NCBI GenBank assembly: GCA_009193035.1
Contig: SWDT01000111.1
Span: forward strand, 106,023-170,022
Origin: Halicephalobus mephisto
Taxonomy: Eukaryota > Nematoda > Chromadorea > Rhabditida > Panagrolaimidae
Direction: 5' to 3'
DNA length: 64,000 nt
Shown in pieces: positions 44,241-55,322 of the stretch. How positions within the stretch are numbered: the first letter of the stretch is position 1; every line of letters starts with the position of its first letter. The notes under the pieces are model-generated. The model did no database searches. It was given only the letters and a program-made list of their open reading frames with translations, and was not told the DNA's origin. The position numbers and the translations under genes are program-made.

Positions 44241-46000
44241 TTACTGTAGTTCTAGTACGGTTTTTTTTGATTCGGTTAAATCAATAGTGGTGTCTTGGGC
44301 CTGGAAGTTCAAATGTAATTTGTTCAATTTTCAAAAATAACTTACTTCACGGATATTCTGAAGGTAATTATGACCGGGAGGTTGGATTTTTTTTGCATCA
44401 TAAGGGAAAAGTCCGTTGGAAAGTACAGGACAAACAAGCACTAAGAACGCCGCAAAACCGTAAACCATGATTGCAGAATCCATTCCGTAGACAACTCTTG
44501 ACTTTATCCAGCTGTCGAGGAAGAAATTACCAAAGAGTTGGGTTATTGGACCGAGGAGGAACCAGAACGACATCGAGATACATAGTACCAGATAGAATTT
44601 CAATTTTATAGGGTGTAATTTTACGGTAGTTACCGCATCTACAATAGTACTAAAGTAAATTAAATAAAAATAAAAAGTTACCTTTCAAAAACCACAACCA
44701 AGCCACTACTCTCAACCCCAAAGTCAAATCAATAAGCAAGGATTTCGATATGTATGTTGTTTCTACCTGGTCGAATGTCGCAACCCGGCACACAACAGTC
44801 CCAAACAAAAGAATCATAAAAATAGCGAGAAATACGACGAATTTAAGACCTTCATTAGAGGAAATACAGTCTCTGGTGATTGTGCAGCCTTTCGCAATAA
44901 GAAACAACATGAAGACAAAGATAAATGTTGCAACTTGTCGGAAGAAAAGCCCAGAGATAAGCAAAGGAAGATATCCAACACCGTTGTCGGCATATTTGTC
45001 GTAGTGAAGCCAGTTACATAAGAGACAGACGAACTCGAACGTGATCGCGATGAGGAAGGTCTTGTAAGTCTAAAATCACTCGCAAACATTAAAAAATTAA
45101 TTATCATTTCTTACAGCATAGAGCATATTTCTGGTTTTCAGAAGATCTAAAAATACAGTGATAAAGTAGATATAAATATATGTAATAATATTACTTACAT
45201 GTGAACAAAAGAGCAATGCCTAAAATTATCAATTCAGCTATCATGCAAATTTTCGTAATCGGCAAGAAATCTAAAAATCCAATGTTTTTGAAACTTGTTA
45301 ATTTAGTCCCTTACAAAATTCGTCACAGGAAAAATGATGATACCATCGGTTATAAGAATCACCATTCGTCATCGTAAAGTCGTACTCTACATAGAGGCCT
45401 TTCTGGGTTTCGCAATTCCCGATGGCGAAGTACCACCACCGAGGATGTGACGATAAATAGGATCTCGATCCTAAAGAATAAAATTAAAATTGACTTTTTA
45501 ATAAATGTTAATATTCCTTACCGTAACATCTGTACCAAGTTTCATTTTCCCTTTCGTATTCCGTGCATTTAACTCCGACCGAACTATAATGAGGAGACAA
45601 AACTATTGTTTGAGCGTTGCTGGGATCTGCAATCGCTTCTTTTTCTCTACAAGACAAGGAATTGTTGTAGGCCTTGTACCATTGGTCTTCTGTGTCGAAG
45701 TACATGTAAAGGTTCTGGATCGCATAACTCTAAAGGGAATGCTAATTGATAAACGTCATTTTTATTCGGAAATTTACCTGAGGGTATTGAATCGAAAATT
45801 GAAGTTTTCCCATTTCTGACACAAAGCAGAATTTTTCTAGGTAAGCCCAATTCTAAATCAGTTTTTTATTTTTGCTAACATTTCATTCAAAATCTCACTT
45901 TGTCTTTCGTTCGAAAAGTTTTATCGGAGTTTTTACCCGGGACGACGGAAAGTAGGAACCAAAAATTCAGAAGTAAGTAATAACGACTCATGGAATTCAT
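44241..46000 (-). CDS. GPR180/TMEM145-like seven-TM protein
   Basis: Nine exons (45899-46000, 45778-45852, 45522-45729, 45315-45470, 45199-45270, 45115-45146, 44682-45069, 44346-44638, 44241-44300) splice in phase to 461 aa. A signal peptide (YYLLLNFWFLLSVVPG) leads an extracellular domain with the family's marks (SIQYPQSYAIQNLYMYFD, CREKEAI, GLYVEYDFTMTNGDSYNRW, HHFSCDE). Seven TM segments follow, including LIAKGCTITR and FYLVLCISMSFWFLLGPI, and a short tail (SKKTVLELQ). This is the GPR180/TMEM145 (rhodopsin-like GPCR TM) family, type I orphan membrane proteins linked to secretory traffic and signalling. Intron 7 has two adjacent acceptors; only CTATTGTAG|ATGCGG keeps phase. Start chosen at 46000 because it opens the signal peptide. 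Confidence 0.88.
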
Positions 46001-46508
46001 TTTTATTCCGAATTCGATGATGATTCTTCTCCAGTAACAATGACAAGTCCGAATTAACAGAGTACCACTGTTCTGAAAAGCTGTTTAGAGAAACTAAGAG
46101 TGAGACAACTTCTACTGTTTGATCTCAAACTTGGAAAATTGACTTTTTTAAAAAATCCACGATGATATAAGAAATAAATAAAAAAATATAACGAGAATTC
46201 TGCACTTTCATGAAAGTGGAGATTTTCAACTAACCAAAAATTTTCAGTTACTTGCTAATTGAGCAACAACAATTTTTCACAATTTTCACGGGCAATTTCA
46301 GCTACTTACACTCCGAAAGCGCAGTAAAATAAAATTTGTTTTTTGCTCAGTTGTTATTTGGCTTGTTCCAATAATCAGTTTGTTAGTTGCCCATGGAAAC
46401 GTGAAGTTTTTATATTCCTAACTATTGACGGTTTAATTTTAGCAACTTGCTGTTCTTTGAACACTTGCAGAAAATTAAACATCAAGATTTCAACAAAAAT
46501 GTATTTAG

Positions 46509-47299
46509 AATAAAGTAATCGGAGCTGTAGATTCTGAATCTGCAGATTTCGTGAATGTGAGGACTTATAACCTCTTCTCAAATTTAAACTCTGGAATCTA
46601 CCACTATAGTCCCTTATATTCTTATCGGAATGATTCTTATAACTGGAATGCAGCTTCCGGTCTTAACTACTGGGCAGAGAAAGGGATGCCGAAGAAGAAA
46701 CTCCTAATGGGGATTCCTACGTATGGAGTGGGTTGGCAACTTGCAGATCCTAACAACACGGCAATTAGAGCTCCGAAGACAGATAATCTCCCGGTACAAG
46801 CATTCACCAATGAAAACGGATTCGCTGCCACCTATGAAATCTGCAAACTCAAGGGCAAGGAGTTTTGGGATGACATCATGAAGGCGTCATATATTGCCAG
46901 CAATGATCTCTGGTACGGATATGACGATGCTGCGTCAATCAAAACAAAGATGGAATGGATTAAAGAAAACGGATTCGGAGGAGTGTTTGTTTCGACTCTC
47001 GAAGATGATGACTTCAACGGGGTCTGTGGTGAGGGGATGTATCCCTTAGTCGAAGCAGCTAAAGAATATCTAGAAGGTAACTTTTATCAGAAATCGTCTT
47101 AAACACTCATAAATCGACTTTAGCGTTTTCGTGTCCAAATCCGAAAGGAACATTTGCTGATCCAAAGAGTTGCACACGATTCTACAGGTGTCTGCACGGT
47201 CGTATCAACCATATTTATTGTCCTCCCGGAGAAGAATTCGATGAAAAGTCACTATCTTGTGTTCCTGCCTATGGTTGTTCTCGAGGAGATAGTAGTTAA
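46509..47299 (+). pseudogene. C-terminal half of a GH18 chitinase with chitin-binding domain, 5' part missing
   Basis: Two exons (46509-47076, 47124-47299) joined in phase 1. The first encodes the distal part of a GH18 barrel (DFVNVRTYNLF, KGMPKKKLLMGIPTYGVGW, DLWYGYDDAASIKTKMEW, GFGGVFVSTLEDDDF). The second is a peritrophin-A/CBM14 domain with six cysteines (CPNPKGTFADPKSCTRFYRC ... CPPGEEFD ... SLSCVPAYGC). The catalytic DxxDxDxE strand and everything before it are absent. Immediately upstream lies the divergent GPR180-like gene, with only about 500 bp between. The remaining frame is intact, so loss may be recent, or the 5' exons were moved. As it stands it cannot be an active chitinase but could still bind chitin if expressed. 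Confidence 0.75.
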
Positions 47300-47422
47300 T
47301 GACTCTTTCGCCGTTATTGTAAATTATTCCTGTGCTTTGATATCATCAGTCTTGATCAGACAAGAATTCTAAAATCAGTCTCCTAATGTATTAGTAACAA
47401 TTTTAAAGTTTTCCCCGCAAAA

Positions 47423-47700
47423 TTAAAAACCTTCAATTTTCGTGTTGATGTACTCTACGTTCCATTTTCTGACACAAAAATAGGATTCCTTGTAAAAATA
47501 ATAGTCTGTTGTCGTTTTGAAAAGAAGAAAATCGGTTCCTTCAATTATTCCAAAACAGTTGTAATTGAATCGATGATGTTTCTCGATTCGAAAGTGACTC
47601 CAGTACGTCATAAGCAAGGTCATGCAGATATGGATGTTTCTAGGCTTCAATTTGACCGTAATAATGTCGGTAAAAATGAAAACAATATCGAAAGTGGCTT
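47423..47700 (-). CDS. Possible terminal exon, unknown protein
   Basis: Open for about 90 codons to TAA (47423-47425). It includes ICMTLLMTYWSHFRIEKHH, CFGIIEGTDFLLFKTTTD and SYFCVRKWNVEYINTKIEG. The pattern of aromatic and Cys residues is protein-like and there is a stop just upstream. No convincing acceptor or partner exon was found. Confidence 0.25.
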
Positions 47701-48651
47701 ATGTGTAGAGGTACATGAGGATCTCATCCACATAACACCTGTGATCTGTTGTTAGATATCTATCTGTGCGTTTGAGAAAAATGCAGATGACGTATGTTCA
47801 TTTGCTAGAGATATCGTATCTATAATGATTTTAATATTAGTTTTATCCAGATCGACTTCTCAAATTCTGATGAATCTCAACTTCAGAAGTCTTCATACAT
47901 GAAAAAAAATATTCTTTATTTTTCAGAGAAAAATTAGTTCAATTTTGAAACAAAATACCGGAGATCGGACGGCGATTTTATGACATGGGGAAAAACATCT
48001 ATAATGTTGAATTTCTTAATAAAAATAATTTCTAAATTTACATTTTTGATACCAAACGAAACTACAAAGTTATCTACATCGAATAAAAATGAAATCAAGA
48101 AAATCCATCAAATATTCGCTGAGTTACGGAGATTTAAAATTCGGATTTTTGCGATATTGTGTTTAAAACTCGAAAAGTATCAGTATAATATTTATTATTG
48201 ATTTTCTTAAAATTTAAACATCAAAAATAATGATCGGGAATGCAAAGTTGATTATTACGCTCTTCAGAAAACAGTTTCAATAAGAATTCTCTCCTTTACT
48301 GTACTCCTGGGATTTACCTGAACGGATGTGTTTGAACTACTGAGCTTTTTCGGATCAACTTTCGAAAGAAGAGATTATTAGCATCAAATGCACTTTGAGT
48401 CGATTACTGCGAGATTTGAAGAGAAACAATAAGTGATACAATTAAGGCATCTGGATAGGAAAGCGAAAACCCGGCAATGTGATAGAAACTGGAGATGAAG
48501 TTGGTCGTTCGGCATCAGAAGCCAAAGGAGATGGGAGAAATACGGGATCTGTTCGAGTCCATAGTCACTGATTTGCATCTAAAAACATCTAGGATTAAAA
48601 AAAATTGAATCATAATATGCTTAAAATAAAAGAATAAACTTGTTTGTAGAA
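47700..48651. other. Intergenic with a dispersed repeat
   Basis: 47996-48180 (TACCAAACGAAACTACAAAG...CGGAGATTTAAAATTCGG) matches 51733-51900 inside the cuticlin intron at perhaps 75-80%. No gene seen. Confidence 0.45.
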
Positions 48652-48847
48652 TTTTGGTCCTGACGCGAAAGACGATTTTACATAATTTGAAACATCATAA
48701 CTCGGTTAAAAAATATTATTTTTTGAGAAATATTCTTCTAAAATGAAGTTTGAATTTTGCTCTATGTAATGGATAGAAAAAGAGAATTTTGAAAATACCT
48801 AGAAGTCATCAAAAATAATAAAATTATTATTCGTGTCAAGACCAAAA
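48652..48847. mobile_element. Inverted-repeat element, GGTCCTGACACGAAA family, copy 1
   Basis: Ends TTTTGGTCCTGACGCGAA and TTCGTGTCAAGACCAAAA (16 of 18 pair). It lies in the 3' flank of the cuticlin gene. The internal sequence is about 80% like copy 2. Confidence 0.7.
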
Positions 48848-48877
48848 TTCAATTATGTTTCTTAAATCCCTTAACCC

Positions 48878-51800
48878 TTACCTCTGATTTCTCTTCAGGA
48901 CACAGATGCTCAGTGTGATTACTGTAGTAAACAAGACCAGGAATGCGATGACGAAGATAATGAAGAAGCCGTTGGAGAGGCAAACTTGGCTGAGACTAGT
49001 TGGAATAACGGTCTCAAAGCGGTTCTTTGGATCGGTGACCAAAGCCGCTTGTTGAGTTTCGCTGTCTTGATCGAGGACATAGAGGTACTGAGAAATGAGA
49101 TCAGCATCTATCACGTTCGGCTGAGACTTCGAAGATCGCTTGGAGAGTTTTTTCTGAAAATTGAAACGATGAATTTTTAAATATTAATGTTTCGTTTTTC
49201 GTAAAAAACATTTAATTTTCGAAATAATATAAAATCAGTCATTTTCCCTTACTGTAATTGTTAGAACAAAAAAGTCAAACTTCATTCAGTAACTTTAAAT
49301 AAAAATGAAATTTTCTACAGTAATCTTCATTGAACTATTTCTTACAGTAATCCTAAGGAAAAATGAAATTTTCTACAGTAATCCTAAGAAAAATAAAATT
49401 TTTCTACAGTAATCTTCATTGAACTATTTCTTACAGTAATCCTAAGGAAAAATAAAATTTTCCACAGTAATCTTTATTAAACTATATTTCTTACAGTAAT
49501 CCTAAGGAAAAATGAAATTTCCCACAGTAATAGTGAGATTATTTTCTGTTTTGGTGGATAAATTTTTAGAAAGATATTTGATTAGAAGTTTATAATCAAA
49601 ATAAGACCCACCATTTGTTGTCCTGTGGCGTTTCTTGAAGCTACCCAATCTCCGGCAACTCCGGCATTTTCGCCACAAGTGGGAGGGGTTATTCCGTTGC
49701 AACCCCCGCTTTCTTTGACACAGAGTCTGATTTCGCATTGGAATCTGACTCCGACTCTGTCGGCGAACTTGAAGACGTAGCTTTCGCGGTAGGCCAAGTT
49801 GAGGTCCTTGGAGTAAGTGGGATCCCTCAGGACGAGCTTATCCGTGTGGCATCCTCTTTCGTCGATGACTTGTCGTTTTTCTCCTTGTCCATCTTCCACA
49901 TAGCAAGAATGAACCAAAAGCCCATACATGTCGGAATCACATTCCCATCTGTGGACAACCTGATCTCCGACCCGGGCGTAACGGAGAACAGGACCATCTA
50001 TTTCGTCTTTTCTGATGGTGTACTGACACATCGGCATCGGCATGTCGTTCTGGACTTGTTCCGTTGGAAGGGCACTAGAAAATAAAAAATAAAATCCCAT
50101 CATCAATAGATAACTACTGAGAAGTAAAAAGTAGATAAAAATTTTCACTTTTGGTCCTGACGCGAAAGATAATTTTACATAATTTAAAGCACCATAACTC
50201 AGTTAAAAAATATTATTTTTTGAGAAATCTTTTTTTAAAAATAAAGTTTGAATTTTGCTCTATCTAATGGATAAAAATGAGAATTTTGAAAATATCTAAA
50301 AATCATCGAAAATGACCTAAAGACGACTGAAACCATCTTTTGCATCAGGACCAAAATTTAAAAAAACATTGACTACAGAAAAAAGGATACTTGGTATAAT
50401 GTATGGATATAGCAAAACGACTCTAATGTGTCAGATACATTATATTGATACATTAAGTTTATATTGGTACATTGTGCTCAATGTATCGATAAATTAAATG
50501 TAATTTATCTGATGCATTAAAATCATTTCAATGTATCGAGACATTACATAGCATATGCAAAAATAGCTTTAATATATCGATAAATAAATGGATTATAGTG
50601 TACAATAGGATTATTTGAATATATCTGATAGATTTGAACCGTTTTTGTGCGTGTTTCAAAAGTGCATGAAGACGATTATTGAAGGATTTAATAATGTTTT
50701 TGAGTTTTCATTAAATTTAAAAAATAGATTTACATAAAAAATTAATTTAGAAATAATCAGCAATAAAATGATTAACTAATATTATAAAGTTCCAAAATTC
50801 GTTCATTAAGTAAATTTCATCATAGTTTACTTATTAAATTGGAATATTCTCAAAATATCGAAAGAGAATTTTTCTATTGTAAATTATTATGAAAATAATA
50901 ATTTTTTAAATTTAAAATCCCGCGCGTGATTTTCGTTCCGAGACATCGGCTATACGGTGCTTGTTTCTTGATTGTTCAATTTTTAACTTTCTCCAATCCT
51001 ACATGTTTTCAATTTCTCTTAGATTTTCCCAGTTTTTAAAATTTATTTTTTTTTCTTTATTCTTAATTTTTTTATTTTAAATTTTTAAAATTTATTTTTT
51101 TTCTTTATTCTTAATTTTTCTTTATTCTTAATTTCTAAAATTTATTTTTTTTCTTTATTCTTAATTTTTCTTTATTTTTAATTTTTAAATCTACCCTTTG
51201 TAACTATTTAGAACTATTTAAAAACTCATAAACATTCGTATTTGATCTAAACCATAAACACTTTAATCTCCCCTTTTTACAGGATCTATGTCAAAGGATC
51301 ATTGTTACATTGCTGAAAAAATGTCTTGTTTGTTCACAATTAAGAGATTTGGCCTACAAAAGACCGAGGGCAATCGGGCATTACCCTTTAAATTTGGCCT
51401 ATTTTTATTTTTTTAAATTAAGTTTCATTTTTGAACTTGGCCTTGGCACAATTGTGCATATTATTCGAAAATTAAATTTTAAACAAACTGAAATGAACTT
51501 TGGCCAAAATTTTTTCGGTCATGGGAAAGTCAAGTTTGCCAATTTCGATCGGGTTTCCGTCGACAAGGTCATTTGTAATTGAAAAACGATCGGTTTTCGC
51601 GCTCAATTTTTTACTCAAAATAGCCAAGTGTACTTTGCCGGACTAATAAGCATCTCGAAAAGCTTCAATAATTTTGTACGTATTAAAAATAAATCAAGTT
51701 GGTTAATTTCGGTCCTGACACGAAAAGTGATTTTTTAGTAAAAATAATTTACAATTTTGAATTTTCCGATATCGAACGAAAATATAAAGTTATTTATGTT

Positions 51801-53232
51801 TAATAAAAATAAAATTAAGATTTATCAAATACTTGTTGAATTACAGAGATTTAAAATTTGGATTTTTCGGAATACTGTATTTACCGAAAAACAAGTAACA
51901 TATTTGTTGTAAATTTTAAGTTTTCTTACCTCAAAATTATCAATATAAAATCGGTAAATTTAAATGGAACTAAATATCCCATTGGATAACTAGCAGTGAA
52001 ACAGTTACATAAAAATAAATTTAACCAACATAGGACTTTTCTTTTTCGAGCCTAAATGCCAATAGTATCTTTGGCAACAGAAAATCCGCAGACCCATTTT
52101 TGACCGGAAGGTGGACATTGGGTTTTAGGATAAAGAAACGAAAAAGTAGTTGGTAACCATGGTCTCCAGAATCAGCGAAAAGCAAACTAACCTGACTTCA
52201 AGCTGCTGATGAACAGTCTGGATGGTTTCTCTGTAGAGACAGTTGATGTGGAAAGCTCGGTCGATTTTGGTAACGAATAACTTAAAAATATAAAATTAAA
52301 CAAAAACATAAAATATAAAAAATAAAAAATAAAGTTAGAAATATAAAAATGTAAAACTTAAAATTTAAAATCTAAAACTTAAAATTTAAAATTTAAAACT
52401 TAAAACTTAAAATTTAAAATTTAAAATTTAAATAATATATTTCGAAAAATAGTTTTTTTATTTAATTGTATCGACTTGGAAAGATGAGTTAGCAGTTTTT
52501 TAAATTAGAAAAATAAATATTTTAATAAAATACAGAATTTAATTTTAATTTAACTTTGGTATTCTAAGACTTACTGTACTGATTTTTTTCTAATTTTAAA
52601 AAAGTCAAAATTCTTACCGGATGGAAGCTGATGACAATTACTGTAGAAAACTGCATTCCTTCTGGTTGGATCTGAAAATGTACTTCATAAATTAATTCCA
52701 AAAAATTAAAATTATTTTTTAAATAATTGATTTTAAAATTCAAATTAAACAATTTTTTAAATATTTAATTTAAAAAAATTGAAATTATTTTTTAAATAAC
52801 TAATTCGAAAAAAATTGAAATTATTTTTTTTTAATATTTAATTTTAATTTTAATTTTTTAAAGAATAAGTTTAATTTTTTTTAAATTATTTTTTTTATTT
52901 ACCATTCTTTGTCGGTCCATATCACAAGCCCCGTGACTCAGCTTGATCCCCCCTACTGGATGACCTTCTGCAGCTGCTTGTCCGTAATCCACCCGACAAT
53001 CAGGGTTGTTGTAATGTCCTTGGACGTAGATTTTTCCAACAAACTTCTTTTTCGTTTTGAATCGCATTTCGATGGTGTCTGTGTTGCACTTTATGTCCGG
53101 GACCCCGATTAGGCCGTTGTCGATTTCCGTTCCAGAAATAATCTAAATTATAATTGTGATTTTTAATAAATATTTTAAACTTGCTTCGTAAATACTGAAA
53201 GTGAAAAAAAGAAAGACTGTCCAACTTCGCAT
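48878..53232 (-). CDS. Cuticlin-like ZP-domain transmembrane protein
   Basis: Six exons (53185-53232, 52903-53142, 52618-52671, 52192-52280, 49612-50074, 48878-49153) encode 389 aa. The order is a signal peptide (MRSWTVFLFFTFSIYE) and a ZP domain (GVPDIKCNTDTIEMRF, GKIYVQGHYNNPDCR, LSHGACDMDRQRM, VIVISFHPLFVTKIDRAF, MCQYTIRKDEIDG, VVHRWECDSDMYGLLVHSCYV, YVFKFADRVGVRFQCEI). A basic cleavage site (KKLSKRSSK) follows, then a TM helix (FFIIFVIAFLVLFTTVITL) and a short tail. Worm cuticlins are released by furin-like cleavage and polymerise in cuticle and alae. Exon 1 joins only if intron 1 is a GC-AG intron (GAA|GCAAGT). The 2.1-kb intron 4 is packed with repeats. A TTTTCAG 22 bp before the ATG may be an SL site. 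Confidence 0.9.
49270..49530. repeat. Tandem repeats of TACAGTAATC / CCTAAGGAAAAAT
   Basis: In cuticlin intron 5, blocks of TTTCTACAGTAATC and CAGTAATCCTAAGGAAAAAT recur at least four times with small changes. TACAGTA/TACTGTA words are also frequent in other introns of the window. Confidence 0.6.
50149..50358. mobile_element. Inverted-repeat element, GGTCCTGACACGAAA family, copy 2
   Basis: Left end TTTTGGTCCTGACGCGAA, right end decayed (TTGCATCAGGACCAAAA). The body parallels copy 1, for example AGTTAAAAAATATTATTTTT in the middle. It lies inside cuticlin intron 4, just upstream of exon 5. Confidence 0.7.
50395..50655. repeat. TGATACATT-rich repeat in cuticlin intron 4
   Basis: Same word content as 6980-7140 (ATTGGTACATTGTGCTCA, TGTATCGATA). 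The ends carry GCAAAACGAC and its rough complement GAACCGTTTTTGTGC. Confidence 0.45.
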
Positions 53233-53876
53233 TCTGAGGCAGTTTTGAAAATTTCTGAAAATTAAAAATTAAAAATTAAATAGAATTAAATTTAAAACTA
53301 GTTAAAAACGAAAATTATGAAATTATAAAATTGAAGAAATTTTTGTCCCGGAATCGTCTCGACACGAATTTTTGGGTTTTGGATGTTAATTATTTTTATT
53401 AAATTTTGGAAAACTTTTAGAATATCAATGATATTTTATAAAAATCCAGAATTTTTTGAAAAATTTTCAGATTTCAGAATTTTTCATTTAGTTGTGAAAG
53501 AATTTTAAAAATTCTACAATTTTTTAAATTTTAAAAATTTCAGAATTTTCAATAAAATTTTTTTTGAATCCTGAAATTTAAAAAATTTTTTAAAATTTCG
53601 AAAGTTTTCAATAAGATTCTGAAGGCTTCCATGAGATTCTAGAAGGTTTCAGAATTTTCAATAAAATTTTTTTTGAATCCTGAAACTTCAAAAATTTCAG
53701 AATTTTTTATTTAATTTTAAAAGTTTTCATAAAATTCTAAAAAAAAATTCATATTTTAAAATCCATGATATTTTTAAAAATTTCAAAAATTTCAGAATTT
53801 TTTATTTAATTCTAAAAATTTTCATAAAATTCTTAAAAAAATTCATATTTCAAAATCCATGATATTTTTAAAAATT

Positions 53877-54660
53877 TCAAAAATTATCATTTGGATTCTG
53901 AAAACTTTTACAGTATTTTGTTTCTAAAACAAGGGAAATTGTTTTTAAAATATTGAAATTTGACAGTTTTTTTAAAAAGTCAAAAATCGGTGATCCAAAA
54001 GAAGAAATGGATCGGCCAAGACAAAATGGAATTTCTGCTGATCGAACAATTGAGTTCCGAAGACCGGCTGTCCGGAAGTTCCAAGGCCAAAAAGGTTTCG
54101 ACATGGAGATGATCAAAAACATGAATTATTATCCGTTTTTCAATCATTTTCAAAAAATAAATATTTCTATTTTAAAAAAATAAACATTTCTATTTTAAAA
54201 AAATAAATATTTCTATTTTAAAAAAATAAATATTCTATTTTCAAAAAATAAATTTTTCTATTTTTAAAAATAAATATTTCTATAAAAAATCACCGAAATA
54301 TGATCCAAAATTTTATTTTAAAAATTGATTACATATTAAAAGAAATTTAAAAAAAATGAATATAATATTAAAAATGAAATTAATTTTTAAAATTAAAAAA
54401 TGAATATAATGCTGAAAAATGAAATTTTGAAAATTAAGAAAAATAAAATTTTGAAAATTAAAAAAAAATATAATATTAAAAATAAAATTTTTAAAATTAA
54501 GAAAAATTTAATTTTGAAAATTTAAAAATAATGTTGAAAATTGAAATTTTTTGATTTATTGTAATCTGACTATGGTTTCGGGAAAATCGCCAGATCGGCA
54601 TTAAAAAAGACAAACTGCCGACAGGTGTCTTCTCAAAGATGCCAATTGCCAGATTTGGAT
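53877..54660 (-). CDS. Low-confidence two-exon gene or decayed fragment
   Basis: On the minus strand ATG at about 54661 opens MDDPNLAIGIFEKTPVG, SLSFLMPIWRFSRNH, with a donor CATA|GTCAGA. After CCGGACAG (near 54055) the frame resumes in matching phase: GLRNSIVRSAEIPFCLG, SISSFGSPIFDF, ending at 53877. The plus strand is also open over both blocks (RPRQNGISADRTIEFRR; DKLPTGVFSKMPIARFG), so strand is uncertain. Both blocks are clearly less AT-rich than their flanks. Family unknown. Confidence 0.2.
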
Positions 54661-54810
54661 CATCCATTATAGGGATCAATTAAACATCTAAAAATAAAAA
54701 TAAAAATAAAAAAGACTTGTATTTCAGTTATATTTTTTTAATTTTCAAAAAAATTATTTAAAAAATGAAATTGTTTTAAATTTTTGGAAAATTTTCATTA
54801 AATTCTGAAA

Positions 54811-55317
54811 TATTTTGGGATTTTTTAATAAAATACTTATTTACTAGGTGTAAAAAAATCGACAAAAATAATTCAATATAAATACTGAATGTGAATTATA
54901 ATTCCTAATATCTTAGATTTTTTGATAATTATTTTTCTGAATTAATTGTTATATATACTTAAATATTTTATTAAAAAACTCCAAAATATTATTTTTATTT
55001 TTTAGATGTAAAAAAATCGACAAAAATAATTCGATATAAATACTGAATGTAAATTATAATTCCTAAGATCTTAGATTTTTTGATAATTATTTTTTTGAAT
55101 TAATTATTATTATACTCAAAAACAGTATTTTGGGATTTTTTAATAAAGTACTTATTTACTGGATGTAAAAAAATCGACAAAAATAATTCGATATAAATAT
55201 TGAATGTAAATTATAATTTTTAATATCTTAGATTTTTTGATAATTATTTTTTTGAATTAATTATTATATATACTCAAAAACAGTATTTTGAAGTTTTTTA
55301 ATAAAATACTTATTTAC
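54811..55317. repeat. Tandem array, monomer about 157-159 bp, three copies
   Basis: GTAAAAAAATCGACAAAAAT recurs at 54849, 55008 and 55165, with matching sequence between. It abuts the last exon of the unknown gene on its right. Confidence 0.85.
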
Positions 55318-55322
55318 TGGAT

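Noticed and set aside
51310..51582. 90-codon plus-strand frame
   Set aside because: Lies inside cuticlin intron 4 with no acceptor or promoter signs; contains repeated TTTGGCC words. Treated as chance.
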